From contig OY754333.1 in assembly GCA_963573305.1 (NCBI GenBank), forward strand, positions 17,295,013-17,359,012: 64,000 nucleotides of DNA, in the 5' to 3' direction. Source of the stretch: Pyrrhosoma nymphula. Its lineage: Eukaryota > Arthropoda > Insecta > Odonata > Coenagrionidae. Under the pieces are notes generated by a model that was not told where the DNA came from, did no database searches, and saw only the letters and a list, made by a program, of their open reading frames with translations. The number at the start of each line of letters is the position of its first letter. Position 1 is the stretch's first letter. The translations under genes and the position numbers were made by a program. Below, in pieces: positions 46,051 through 57,533 of this stretch.

Positions 46051-46340
46051 TACCTTGGAGCTAACATAACCGGGAAACATGCGTTCGAGTTAACAGAAAT
46101 GCATTAAAGTAATATTGATACGATGCAAAACGTAATGAGAAAGTTAGACAGTGCTGTTATTTTTAACTAGTTGGTTCCACCTAGATTACTAGTCAAGTAT
46201 TTGGGCTCATTATGAAACTGGCTTGATATCGGAATTATATCGTGTGCAGCAAAGAGCAGATACGTTTTTAAAGACATATAATTGTGAGACATATAGCTGG
46301 AATAATGTGCGCCAACAGATTGAAAGCGAGCTCCCATGTA
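46051..46340 (+). pseudogene. Decayed LINE reverse transcriptase C-terminal fragment
   Basis: The plus strand reads YLGANITGKHAFEL at 46051, then in other frames a WAHYETGLISELYRVQQRAD segment near 46205-46265, and NVRQQIE near 46305. YLG-x-x-I, then W-x-x-x-T-x-x-L-I-x-x-L-x-x-VQ-x-RA is the order of blocks C-terminal to the palm in jockey/CR1-type LINEs. It is diverged from family J in this window. Confidence 0.5.
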
Positions 46341-48175
46341 CGTTCTCCACTAACTGATATATGGCGCGGGGGTATACATTGTTCAAAAAAATTAAATAAC
46401 TTTTAAATAACTCTAACAAACTGCCTGGAGGATTTTTCATTTATTTTAACTATTATTCATTAATAACCAAGCCACACGATTTCTATTTTATATACTTTAC
46501 TTTACAATACGTTTTGGCTATTTTGCCAATATGTTAGCCCGTTTCAGCAGGTTTTTCAACTAGCATTAAAATAATCTCGTACATCGTGACCATTTTGGAT
46601 ACCGTTAGCGAAAAATGGTCAACAATCGGCGCTAATGAGTCAGAAAACGTCTTCCTTTAAGAGTAGATTAATTCCGATGCTATGTTTCTTCTACTTACCC
46701 CTACCTCCTCTTAACAATAATCCTTCCCTTACCAGCCTACTCTCCTATTCTTATTGGCGCGATTGTCCTCAGTTGACGAAAGCCTTCCAATATAACCAAC
46801 CTGCAAACGAAACAGCGACTCAATTTGAAAGGAACGTAAGGAATTAAAAAAACACTACGGCAAAAAGGTAGCTATTGATTTCGTATCAACCTATTCACTT
46901 ATACCAGGGAGCGTGCCCTGGAAATGATTTTGGGTTCTGTTTTAATTGCGTGACGTGGTTCCAAAGGCAGATTGATAGCTATATCTTGTGAAAAGAAAAC
47001 AATGTTAATTAGCAAATACAAAATGTAATGATCTCCTCTCCAGACTCTTAAGAGATGCTGGAAATTCTGCAAAAATTAATTCGCTAAAAGTCACTATGTA
47101 ACTAGTATCAGGTGAGGAAATAATAATGACACCCAATGTTGAAGTAGTCTTTCAGATACCGTTTCTTTATAATTGTATTATGAGAATCTCAGGTCTGCAA
47201 TCAATAGATTTAATGATTAAAACGTTTCAGCTATGAGTGATTGCACCTGGAAAAGAATAACTTCATGCAATTTAATTGTAAACACAAAACCTGACACCCA
47301 AGCAGCCTTATGGATTACAAATTGTAATGCTATTTTGTTTTATAGGGCTTATTTTTTCATTAAAATATCGTACTTTCCATGTAGCATTAAAAAGATACTT
47401 ATATTTGAGACAGGTGCATGCGAAAGAAAACTAAGTGAAATCACAATCTCCACTTTGTTACACATTATCATAGTCATCGCAATTCTAGCCCTATTACTTT
47501 TCATTACTGATAACATTATCCCGGTGTTACCCACTTGATCACATGTGTTAACATTCTTTGCAAAATATCCGTAAGAGACAATTCTGATCATTCCTTAGAG
47601 TTTAATTCAATTATCACTAAATATAAGCTAACAACTGCAAGAAATAATAAGGGTCAAACATTTTATTCTATACGACATTTTCAAGGTTAAACGAAGCTAA
47701 ATATTCTAAATAGCAGACGAAAGTACCTAATTATTGGGAGCGTTATTCTCATCCCAACCAACGAGTTTCATTCAAACGAAATTTAGTGTTAACTAAGATG
47801 AATAGGAAGCATCATAGCAGCTATAAAATGTCTGGACGATTTTCGTAACAACCTGTGAATAAACTATAGTGAAAATAACTTGCATAAAAAGGTTTGCAGG
47901 GGAGTCGTGGATACTGGTGCAAGATTATTTAATACGTTCGATGATACTAAATTTATTCCAGTAAACATCATTTATAAATTTCCACCATTCATGGAGTCGC
48001 CTGTTCACTTAAAATTGAAAAGCTTATTGAGACTAGAAAGCTAATGTCAGGAAATCTTCAAATTAAAGATTCTTCTTTGAATTATCTGCTGCAACTCCTT
48101 CTTCCCGAGGGTCATATTTATTTGAATGAGAAAACCAACATACTCACTATCTAAGCTGAATTGTTAATTATAATC
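46341..48175. other. No recognised feature
   Basis: AT-rich. Small frames at 47233-47538 (+) and 46635-46847 (+) have no known motif. A 101-codon frame with two hydrophobic stretches (47233-47538) might look membrane-like, but AT-rich codons for I, L and F explain it. Confidence 0.45.
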
Positions 48176-49185
48176 ATTTATGAACGTCAGCATTTTTTCG
48201 TGAGGGGCCGCTTTGATGTTTAACCTCCGAATGTCTCTTTCACAGGCTGCGCGCATTAATGACCCCCTTGACATAATGAAGGAGTTCCGCGGAAAAGGAT
48301 ACACGAAACAAGAGCCTGGAAGGTGTTTCACGCAACTGTGACAAAACTCAATTGCGAAAGAGGGCGAGAAACGAGGGAAACTCCTCTCCACAGACTCATC
48401 GCAGGGATGATGAGGACGCCTAGTGCAACATAGGAACCTTTGCCTTTCCGAAAAATCTTGGACGGACGACTTGGCCATTCCGCGGTGCATAATTTCTATC
48501 TCGTACATCTGTCGCCCTGCAGGTCTTTCCTTTCGCAGACACGCACACACCCAGGCTTCATAACGCTTTGAAGCCTTACGCAAACACTCCGCCCGGCCAC
48601 ACGTGAGCCTTCAGGCGGTAACGTAATGAGAGCGTGGGTGAGAAAAAACTTTATAATGGGTTCGGTTGGAGGGAGGATATGAGAGAGTGAGAGGGGGTAC
48701 GCAGTGGGTACGTCCTTTTCGCTGAAGCGCGAAGGCATCTACCGCCCGCCACAGGTGTTCCGGCGACTCCTATAGCCTCGCAGACGAACTCTTGGAATAC
48801 TCTCCCGTCTCATGCCCCGGGGCATCCCTTTACCCCTTGCCCGTACCCTGTGAACGCCGTCGCACGACCGGGCAAAGGTGTCCGTCCGCTTCTCTGCTTG
48901 AGCGGTCTTCTGTTCCCTCTATCTCTCGCCCTCCCTAGAGGCCAAAACGCCGGCAAGGGGTCGCCGGTACCGTGGAATCTCCCGCCACAAACTCCCCCGC
49001 GGGCCCAAGGGGATAATGGACAATTGCTCTGAGATCCGCGCAAATGTCGGTCTGCCCGTTAATTTCGGTGCCGATCCGGTGACGAAATCCGCCACTAATC
49101 GCCTGTACAGGGATTGTATTTGAATGTGTGCTGCATCCTCGAGTGAGTAGGAGTCCTCAGACATACGAAGTTATTGAATCCTTGG
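48176..49185. other. Longest GC/CpG-rich segment; no gene identified
   Basis: CpG-dense sequence, richest at about 48740-49100 (ACGCCGGCAAGGGGTCGCC and similar). Opposing frames 48164-48583 (-), 48810-49043 (-) and 48850-49032 (+) overlap and none resembles a known protein. A CpG-island promoter or non-coding exon cannot be excluded. Confidence 0.4.
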
Positions 49186-50287
49186 GCATGACGCGTGTCT
49201 TCAACGGGAGGCTGATGAAGCGATTAAATTGAGGGTGTGAAATGTGAGTAAAAGTATAGAAGCTTTTTATGCTTTAGAGTAGGGGTTCACTGCCAGTGAG
49301 GAAATCCCTCCCCAGAGAGAATTGAAGGAGTTTAGATTTAGTTTTAATAAGTTCAGCGAAATGCGATGTTCTACAGATTAGACAAAATCTGTAAACTTTT
49401 AGTACCTATATGTTTATTAAATCCGTGGGGTCCTATGAAGTTCATCGAATGCCACAGATTATGATCGACTTTTAAACTTGAGCGTTATTTTCATTTGCTA
49501 GTTCAAATCATTATTAATTAATCCAGGGGAACGATGTTTTGAACTATGGTAAAAGAGGAGAATTGAGAATAAACTGTTGACGACCGCGCATTTAGATGGA
49601 GAAAAAGACGAAGAGTACTTGAGGATTTAAAAAAGGGGAAAAGTCATATCTATTGGCGAAAGTAAACGCTGGAATTCCCAAAAACCAACCATTAATTTGA
49701 TAATATCCAGTCATAAATTATGTTCGATTCCCCAAAGTGGGCCAAAAAACTATCTGACAATTGTTGCTAAAAATAAAGCGAAGCCTTCCCTCACTCGTAC
49801 GTTATTTTAATTGAGAAGAAATGAAAGAGGGGGTATTAATTATTTTTTATGTTTAAGGCAACAGACGTTTACTTAATATAAAACATTTGAACTTGGCGAT
49901 CACACAAGGTCGTATAAGAAAAACACGACCCGGGTTCCGGCGTTGAATACCATCATGACGATAACATGAATGTGACGTATGGCATGAAAACCAGGGCAGT
50001 GTTATTTTCACTAATACCTTGTGGAATCACCAATTTCAAGTGTTTCATGTTAAATATGAATCGTTTACACGAAGTCACGCTTGATACTACGAACTACTGT
50101 TAACTCACTAAAAATACTTTCAAGCAATTTGGTAACAAGTATTAACAACAAAATATAAGGAGCTTATTACGAAAACTAGAACAGTTAAAACTTTTAATGT
50201 ACCTAAATATTACCATAGTTAGCACTGTATTGGTAAATTAGCATTGCCCCTAATATGCTTATTACATTTCCAGTTGAAACACTGAAT
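49186..50287. other. No recognised feature
   Basis: AT-rich sequence leading to the RTE insertion. Nothing recognised. Confidence 0.5.
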
Positions 50288-50298
50288 CCAAGTGCAAT
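50288..50298. repeat. Target-site duplication of RTE (3' side)
   Basis: CCAAGTGCAAT, identical to 54887-54897. The pair brackets the RTE element precisely. Confidence 0.85.
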
Positions 50299-50393
50299 TC
50301 ATTTCATTCAAGTATTCCACCAGCTGATTGGTAGGTTCTTGGACAGTCCCCATTCTGCATCCCAATCTCATACACATTGTCTCGCTTTCCCTC

Positions 50394-51794
50394 CTAAGGA
50401 TAGCCCATTATTAGATCCCTCTTCAATTCTTCATATCTTCTACCTCCTCTTATTTCGTCCAGAATTCCTATCCTCTTCCTTCCTCTTCCACGCTTCCCCA
50501 GTGTTCTCCCCTCTATCACTCCCTTCAACTTGCTCTCTCCTATCAAACCCTCCTCCATCCATCTCTTATGCCTTCTCCAAACCTCTGCCACAAGCTTCCT
50601 CTCCTCTCCAACCATACCCAATACCTCCTCGTTCGTCTTTCTCGCCATCCAGCTGACCTTCTCCATCCTTCTCCAAACCCAAATCTCAAACGCCTCAAGT
50701 CTACGCACATCCTCCCTTCCCAATGACCAAGTTTCCGACCCATACAGCGCCACGCTCCATATCAAAGTTTTCACCAGCCTCTTCTTTACGTATCTTCTCA
50801 GACCCTCCTCATCAATTCCCTTCACTTCGAAAATGCTTCTTTAGCTAGCGCAATTCTGGCTCTGATGTCCTTACCATTACACCCATTCTCCTCCAAAAGA
50901 CTACCCAGATACGTAAACTGATCGGCCTGCTCTATCTTCTGCCCTCCCATCCTTATATTCAGCCCCGCATTCTTACTTCTAGAAATCTCATCACTTTCGT
51001 TTTCTTGTGATTGATGTTCATTCCATACTTTTCGCACTACATCTCTAATTAATTAACCATTTACTGTAACACCTTGGCAGACTGACTAACCAATGCTTGA
51101 TCATCTGCAAATCTCACTGATTTGATCAGCTCCCCTCATACCTTTATTCTCATTCCCCCATGTCTACCTTACAATTTCTTATGAATACACGTTAAAAAGC
51201 AACGGCAATAGTGGGCACCCTTGCCGCACTCCCCGTCCTATCGTGCCCCATCCCGATTCTCCATTGTCTACCCTAACCTGCGCCGTCCGGTTCATATACA
51301 AATTCCAAATCATACGCCTGTCCCTCCTATCGACCCCTAATTTCTTCAACACTCCCATTAATTTCGTCCATTCTACCTGATCAAACGCCTTCTCAAAATC
51401 TACGAAGCATGCAAAAACATCCTGCCCATACTCTAGGTTTCTTTCTACTAGCGTCCTCATCACCGCTATAGCGTCTCGCGTTCCCGTCCCTCTCCTAAAC
51501 CCGAATTGAATGTCACCCAGGTATTCATTTGCCTTCTTCTCTAGCCTTTTGTTTATAATTCTCAGAATTACTTTGGCCGCGTGGGATATTAAGCTTATTG
51601 TCTTGTAGTCTTCCTACGTTTTTGCCTTACTCTTCTTTGGTATAGGAATTAGTACAGTCTTCGCGAATTCTTCCTGCCACACTCCATCCACATAAATCCT
51701 ACGAATAAGCGCAAAAAGTTTTCCTCTTCCGTTCTTCCCCATGCACATTAAAAACTCTGCAGGTATGTCATCTATTCCCACCGCCTTTTCATAT
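50394..51794 (-). pseudogene. RTE reverse transcriptase and C-terminal domain (3' half)
   Basis: In sense order: KAVGIDDIPAEF near 51770, TVLIPIPKKSKAK near 51640, an in-frame TAG just before the EDYKT-type segment near 51610, then FVDFEKAFD near 51390, GVRQGCPLLPLLFN near 51230, the catalytic F-A-D-D at 51100-51111, an SRSKNAGLNIRM segment, YLGSLLEENG, IALAKEAF, then SVALYGSETW, RRLEAFEIWVW, RMEKVSWMARKTNEE and GRTLGKRGRGRKR. This is the palm/fingers and tail of an RTE polymerase, which copies its RNA at a nicked target. The FADD catalytic box is intact, but stops and shifts break the frame. Confidence 0.9.
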
Positions 51795-51806
51795 CTCCTA
51801 GAGCTC
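51795..51806. repeat. Target-site duplication of PLE (left)
   Basis: CTCCTAGAGCTC, matching CTCGTAGAGCTC at 53034-53045 with one difference. It sits exactly where the RTE reading frame is interrupted. Confidence 0.75.
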
Positions 51807-51901
51807 ATTAAATCGAAACTAGAAGCTATGACGTGGTGGAAGGGCTCCATATTAGCAATGAAAATACTTTGTGACTTCCACAGTTTATTTATTTTTTAAA
51901 C

Positions 51902-51935
51902 TACCGGTTTCGGCTGTCAAGCCATAATCAGGTAC
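51902..51935 (-). ncRNA. PLE hammerhead-like ribozyme motif
   Basis: Minus strand: GTAC, CTGATTA (51925-51931, one core change from CUGAUGA), extra T, stem II GGCT/AGCC with loop TGAC (51912-51923), GAAAC (51907-51911), CG, GTA, GTTT. Stem III is the palindrome ACCGGT. This is the expected place for hammerheads in PLE terminal repeats. The G to T core change (position 8) should abolish cleavage of this copy. Confidence 0.6.
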
Positions 51936-52096
51936 ATTGAAGAAAAATTTTGAAAAACAGATTTATATATACTATCGGAAGTTGCTATGGGAGGGGCTGA
52001 GGGGTTGGGTGTGAGGTTGGTTGAGCAGGGAGGGGAAAGGGGGTGGGGGGGGAACAAAGTATATGTTGTAACTGGGAGAGAGGGTGGGGGGGTTAA

Positions 52097-53002
52097 TCAC
52101 TCGGGTTGTGGGGGTTTGGGTTTTGGGAGGGTGATGAGTAATAAGGGGGATGGGTTAGGAAAGGTTATGTCATTGACAAGGTTGTTTCCTTGTAGGGTGA
52201 TCTCCCGAATTTCGAGGGCATCCATTCTCCTTCCTTTCCCGGTGAAATGCAGAATTTTGGGCTCAAAGCTGCTTTGGTGCCCCATCTCCAAAAGGTGTCG
52301 GGCGAAGGCTGACGAATCGTCCTTATTCTTCCAGCATGCCTTGTGTTCTTTTACTCGTGTTTTGAAATTTTGCCCCGTTTGACCAATATAACAACATTGA
52401 TAAGTATCACAATTTAACTTATATATACCACATTTTAAACTAGGTTCTATTACATCTTTAGCATTGTTAAGCCATCTTCCCAAGGTGTTATTATTATAAA
52501 AACATACCTTGTATTTATTTTTCGGGATGGCTTGGGATACAACATAGGATAGGGGGCCGATAAAATGTATTTTACACCATTTGGCTGACTTTTGAGGCTG
52601 GGCGGGTAGCAAGGAACTTGAATAACAGTAGTCAATGTGTTTTAATTTTCTATTTAAAATCCGAGTGATTAAAGATTGCTCGTATCCGTTGTTATGAGCA
52701 ATTTGTCGTATTATATTTAGTTTCTGTTTAAACTCAGTCTCCCGTAGGGGGATGTTAATGAGACGGTGAATCATGGCGTGAAAGGACGCGTGTTTATGAG
52801 AAATGAAATGACATGAACTACTTGGTATGATGGCATCTGTATGAGTAGGTTTCCGATAAATGGAAAACCTATGTCTATTATTTTCAATAGAAATGGTCAA
52901 ATCTATAAAATTTAAAACTGGTCCTCCGACTTCGATAGTTAACGTGATTTTCTGATGGAGGCCATTTAAAAGGGGAAAAAACCGGTCAAGTTGTCGCTTA
53001 CT
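52097..53002 (-). pseudogene. PLE polyprotein C-terminal half with GIY-YIG endonuclease
   Basis: About 300 residues in one open minus frame; the apparent start is a TTG inside truncated sequence. Residues 2-90 (counting from 53014) form the end of the reverse transcriptase, with WTGSKRQLDRF, NFIDLTI, SIYRKPTHTD and a S-H-K-H-A-S-F-x-A-MIHRLINIPL block typical of Penelope. Residues 196-214 give GIY...CYIGQTG, followed by the conserved R220 and H224. The acidic residue of the GIY-YIG active site would be E268 or E271. GIY-YIG nucleases nick the target for priming. The end is proline-rich (PSPLLLITLPKPK). Catalytic reverse-transcriptase motifs are missing because of 5' truncation, but the remaining frame is uninterrupted, implying a recent insertion. 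Confidence 0.9.
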
Positions 53003-53033
53003 GCCCGTCCACAAAGTATTTTCATTGCTAATA

Positions 53034-53045
53034 CTCGTAGAGCTC
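53034..53045. repeat. Target-site duplication of PLE (right)
   Basis: CTCGTAGAGCTC, the partner of 51795-51806. Confidence 0.75.
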
Positions 53046-54450
53046 TTTCGATTTCGCTATCTAGGATACCTGGTCCGATGCCATCTCTGTCGATGTCTTT
53101 CCTTTCTATATCTAACCTATTGGACCTCATTTCTTTACCATACAGCTCTTCAACATACTCCTTCCGCCTCTCCTGGATCTCTATCGGTTCTACGATTACC
53201 CTTCCCGTCTAGTCTGTTATCCATGTAATTCCCCTTCCCTTATTACCACCCGTCAATTCCTTTACTTTCTTATATAATGAATCTGCTCTTCCCTTTTTTT
53301 TGGCATTTCTCTTACGAGTCGATCTGTTCTCTCCACCACGCCTCTCTTGCTTTCTTTGTTTCTCTTCTAAGCCTGTTATTAAATTCTCGGTATTTTCTAT
53401 TACCTAGCTCTGACTTTAAGCTCTTCCATTTCCTTCTCTTCTCCATCTCCCTTATAATCTCCTTCGTGATCCACGGTTTTCTGATTTTAGTTGCACTCAG
53501 TACGCCTACCGTTGCTTTCGCCGCTTCTACAATTCCATTTATCAAACTTCCCCATTCATCTTCCACTGATCTAACTTCATATTCCTCACCCATTATCTCA
53601 TCCACCTTCTCTCGATACTTCTTATTCATTGCTTCAGTGAATGCCTCCGTATTCCGCTTTCGTACCCTCCTTCCCATTCTTATCTTTTTCAGTTTTACCC
53701 GACATTTCGTGACTATAAAGTTGTGGATCCTGTGTCTGCATCAGCTCCTGGATAAGTATGCGAGTTTTTAACACTAATGCTGTATCTGTAACGAACCATT
53801 ATATAATCTATCTGGAACCACTCTGTGTCTCCCGGCTTCTTCCAAGTGTACCTACGTCGAGGATGATGTCTGAACCATGTATTTGTAATCACTATGTTAT
53901 TTCTACGGCAAAATACCATAGCTTTATCGCCCCGGTTGTTTCTCCTTCGTAGCCAGCAATCGCCTACCTCCCGCCCATCTCCTCCTTTGCCCATCACCGT
54001 GTTCCAATCCCCCATTATTACTAAGTGATTACTCCCAGGTATCCTACCAATTATTTCCTTTAGCTATTCGTACACCCCATCTACCTCCTCCTCTTTATGA
54101 TTAGAGGTAGGCATGTAAACATGGATTATAACTAAATTCCTTGGATCTGCCTTTATTTACTCGACTATTATCCTATCACTCACCTGTTCTGCATTCACTA
54201 CTTTTCTACCAATTTTCCTATTCATTTTGAATGCAACCCCGCGCTGACTTTCATTCCCTCCACTATATATTACTCTATATCCATCGCTCCAGTAGTCCCC
54301 GTCATCCTTCCATATTACCTCACCCAGACCCATGATGTCTACACCCACCCTCTCCATTTCTTCCTTTGTATTCTCTAGCTTCCCCACCCTCAGCATTGTC
54401 CTAACATTCCATGTGCCTATTCTTATTGTTTCGTTCCTCTTCTTTATCTT
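53046..54450 (-). pseudogene. RTE endonuclease and linker region (5' half)
   Basis: In sense order: IRIGTWNVRT near 54400-54430 (the N-terminal endonuclease motif), a VDIMGLGEVIWK segment, an SQRGVAFKMN segment, HLVIMGDWNTVMG near 54010, a WFRHHPRRRYTWKKPGDTE block, QIDYIMV near 53790, then the position where family members have the catalytic SDH; here it is scrambled by a short insertion and frameshift. The linker follows (KPWITKEII, RREWWREQI-like) and RDGIGPGILDSEIERAL up to the PLE insertion. It resembles the proteins often labelled craniofacial development protein 2-like in arthropod annotations, which are RTE endonucleases. Confidence 0.85.
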
Positions 54451-54886
54451 CTTTTCCTCTGCTGCTACTACGTCTGAGCAAGGATTTTGTGTGTTGACGA
54501 CCGCAGGGCCTTGCTCCCACCGCTGCCGGGCACGACGCCCGGCCCTCTGGGCCGAGTCCCGTAGTTGCCAGGATTCATTATCATTTGAGAACTGTCCATA
54601 ATTTCAAGGTTTTTGTTTTAACTGAGATAGTATTCCGTGGCCTTACTCAATAGTTTTTACGTGGCACCATCACTTCATAGGCCGTTCCACTGGGGTCAGA
54701 TGCCCTTTGCAGCCGCCTTACTGGGGTACAGACGCTGCGCGGACTACTATTCGTCTGTCTCCTAACTTTAGACCAATCTGGCATGGGTGACCCTACCAGG
54801 AGCATTGCTCCCGTCAGTTCAGTTCTAGGGGTCATCGGAGCGCGCAAGCCCTTCCACCACTATAAGGTTGTAGTCCATGAGAAGGG

Positions 54887-54897
54887 CCAAGTGCAAT
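54887..54897. repeat. Target-site duplication of RTE (5' side)
   Basis: CCAAGTGCAAT, identical to 50288-50298. Confidence 0.85.
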
Positions 54898-55379
54898 AGG
54901 TGAGATAAAAAAGAAAGTGAAAAAATGATAATGAAAAATCATTTAGTATAGTTAAAGGTTCACGTAAAACTTCCTGTATTTTGCTAATTGTTTTATAATT
55001 TAATGTGTCACTGGACATAATCAATCAATCATACATCCTAAAGAAAAACTATGTAACATATTACGGTGAATTGATATTGGATTTAAGAACCTACTGAAGA
55101 GCCAGGCTCAGGACGACTATTTTTATTATTTATTTTTCTCAAATTATGACCATTTGTTGAAGTCTTTTTGTAATTGTTTATTGTTTTTATTTTTTGGTTT
55201 CACCAGTGAGTTGTTAAGTAAATACATTTTGTGAAATATAAATATGTGAAAACCCACCGTTTTGTACCTATAATGTAGCGTTTATGAGTAATACTGTCTC
55301 AGGGAAAGAAAGTACTTACATAATGATAATTAACGCAAATAGCAATAAATAGTCTCTAGAGCAATTGTATTGGAAAGAT
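54898..55379. other. No recognised feature
   Basis: AT-rich flank of the RTE insertion. Confidence 0.5.
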
Positions 55380-55574
55380 TGAGAAGACACTAGAAAGAGC
55401 CACTATATAGAATACCAGCGAATGGGTAAACGGGGGAAGCAGGAATGGAATTGTCACATAAAGAGAATGGAAGACGGAAGAATAATTATAATTTCCAGAG
55501 ATAAGATTCCAGGTGGAAGAAGATGTATGAACAGAACAGGGAAAAAATGGAGGGACAATGAAGAGATGAAATAA
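55380..55574 (+). pseudogene. LINE polyprotein C-terminus, third family
   Basis: Frame starting at 55446 reads WNCHIKRMEDGR, then IPGGRRCMNRTGKKWRDNEE and stops at 55572-55574. A W-x-(G/C)-H-(V/I)-x-RM block followed by GR-R-x-x-RxxKxWRD is the hallmark of the tail of several LINE clades. It differs from the RTE and family J tails in this window. The remainder of the element is missing. Confidence 0.5.
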
Positions 55575-57050
55575 TCTGCCAATGGATAGAAGAACAAAGG
55601 TACAAATCTAGGAATAAAATGTGAAGATGATGAATACCAATAAAATGCACAATCATGCTAAAAAATACATAAATCTTGGTCTGAGCTGGAAATGTAAGCA
55701 TGATTTTCATTTAGGTCAAAAGATAGTAAGATAGTACGCGTATAGAGTTAAATTAAAATGAAGTAAGATATATCAGGCATTGTATTTTCTTCAAGCTGTA
55801 TTCAAAAAGAGAATAGCACATTGACTAGAAAGAGATTACTCCGAGAGAACTCTATTTTATCCGGTAAATCCACTGTGAGATAAAGAGTGAATTGTATGAG
55901 CTCAACGGGAAAGAGAGTTGGCTCGGCAATCACATAATTGATGAAAAGCATCCTTTACTGCCACTTAAAGAGTCTATTCGGCTTTTGGCTTGCTTGGTCA
56001 GAGATCAGAGCACTTGATCGACTATATGGACCCAATGCCTCAGACTAGAATGCAATAATGTTACATGAACGGTTTCCACCTTTGAAGACTGAATACCGAC
56101 ACCACTTGTCGGAGATAGGATCGCTTAACGTAGGTATCTCAAGAGAGTATTACGGCGCTGTTCCACCACCTGTACCTTGTTCAACCTCAATCAATTACTG
56201 GAGAGCTCTCCTTTTAATTGGTTTGTAATTGCAAAGTGGGGCTTTTCCGTTAAAAAATAAACACGAAATGAAATCCGGTGATGTTTCATGTATTTTATAG
56301 TACCGCTGAAAATGTTAAATTAAGCAATCGTACTTCAATCATCGAGAGTAATCATCGAGAGTAAATTTACCGTCCTGACTTTTTCATTGTCTCCGTTTCC
56401 TCTGAGGGGATTCCCTCATTAGACACACAATTTAGTCTCATAGTAATTAATCAAAATATGTCGTATTTTCCCTCAATGGAATATTTCTTAATATTGAAAA
56501 TGGCAAGCATTCGAAAAAGAAGCAAGATATTAAAATTAAAAAAAAATAAAATTATAAAGAAGCATTGTTTTCAGCCAAGGTAAAGGCCTCCAAATTGCTT
56601 TCAACAGACAATCAGGGAATATTCATTAAATATCCATCTCAGGGGTCTTTAGGTGGGACAATTAACGCTCAAGCCACTGAAAGGCAAAAATAAAGGAATA
56701 AGAGGAGTAAGGAACGAAACATAAGATCTCTTTTTGAGATCTAATGTGTGTATGGCGTCAAAGTTATTCGTGATTTCAAGATAATTAGAAGAAAAGAATA
56801 ATAGCCCGAAACAGCATAAAAATACTTCTACGGACCATCCAAATTGCATCTGTACCTCTAAAAGAGGCAACTTGTAACATTGAGATTAAATAAACTGGAA
56901 AATTTGGCCTAGAGTATCAGTTTAAACAAACATTAAATATGTCCATACTTTATTTTAATACGAAATGTAACCAAGCGTACTCATTATATGATTGATTGAT
57001 TGTTGTTGAAAACATGAATGATATTTCGATTGATTACCAATCTCTTGGTA
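55575..57050. other. No recognised feature
   Basis: AT-rich. The frame 56649-56870 (-) is unrecognised. Confidence 0.5.
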
Positions 57051-57110
57051 ACATGGTGGCTCAGAAGATAAGGCTTTTGCAATAAGGCACTAGGGGTAAA
57101 ACTAGATGAA
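57050..57110 (+). repeat. Possible tRNA-like fragment
   Basis: TGGTGGCTCAGAAGA (57054-57068) resembles an A box and GGGTAAAACTAGA (57093-57105) sits where a B box would be, but lacks TTCGA. A weak SINE candidate only. Confidence 0.25.
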
Positions 57111-57533
57111 TCATTCGCCCCTAAAGATGAGTGAATTAGTTGCCCATTAATACCATATGCAACTAAGAAGAGTAATTTGGCCCTTACATAGCGTAAGAAT
57201 CTAGGTTCTGAGTTATTGTGTAGTCATACCTATAGGTTAGATTAGGTCCATTTTCAATTAGACTTACGATGCGTTAATGCAACTTGGGGGGCAGGGATGG
57301 TTATTCCCTCACTCACTCCTCTCTTGCTGCGGGGATAAGAGATGTGTTACAATAAATCATTACTCAGATTGAATAATTCAATGACGATGATACGACAAAC
57401 AACATGTTAAGGAGCACGACCGGATATACTCGTCATTTTATTCGCAAAAATAAATACATAAGTAACGCGGTTTATTGCCAAAATACACCAAGAAAAATGA
57501 ACTCGTAGGCTTCCGCGGAGTCGTTCAGATGGC
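57111..57533. other. No recognised feature
   Basis: AT-rich sequence leading to the palindrome. The 104-codon minus frame at 57407-57721 crosses the palindrome and is not supported. Confidence 0.45.

Larger units (their letters stand above)
51807..53033 (-). mobile_element. 5'-truncated Penelope-like element nested in the RTE
   Basis: Minus-strand retroelement of about 1.2 kb bounded by a 12-bp duplication. It starts just after the reverse-transcriptase catalytic region and keeps the thumb/linker and the GIY-YIG endonuclease. The 3' UTR has C-rich runs and a TATATAA box near 51970, then a hammerhead-like motif (51902-51935). A 24-bp sequence at 51850-51873 is repeated exactly inverted at 53010-53033, the 5' edge. 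About 43 bp follow it to the 3' end, recalling the short tail known for Penelope. Joining the flanks at the duplication restores the RTE order IERAL then DMK. Confidence 0.9.
50299..54886 (-). mobile_element. Near-full-length RTE/BovB-like LINE, interrupted by a PLE
   Basis: Minus-strand element bounded by an exact 11-bp target duplication. Without the nested insertion (51807-53033) and one copy of its 12-bp duplication, the element is about 3.35 kb, the usual RTE length. Order in sense: 5' region with the (C/T)ATGGGTGACCCTACC(A/G)GGAG block near 54765-54790, apurinic-type endonuclease, linker, reverse transcriptase, C-terminal region, and a TGAATGAA-like 3' tail. Several frameshifts and stops show it is inactive. 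Other copies of the family lie at 0.2, 30.7 and 41.2 kb. Confidence 0.9.

Noticed and set aside
49210..49240. CTGATGAAGCG as a further hammerhead
   Set aside because: No GAAA block or stem II follows the CTGATGA.
51987..52382. 131-codon plus open frame
   Set aside because: Antisense shadow of the Penelope-like element; G-rich because the opposite strand has C-rich UTR and proline codons.
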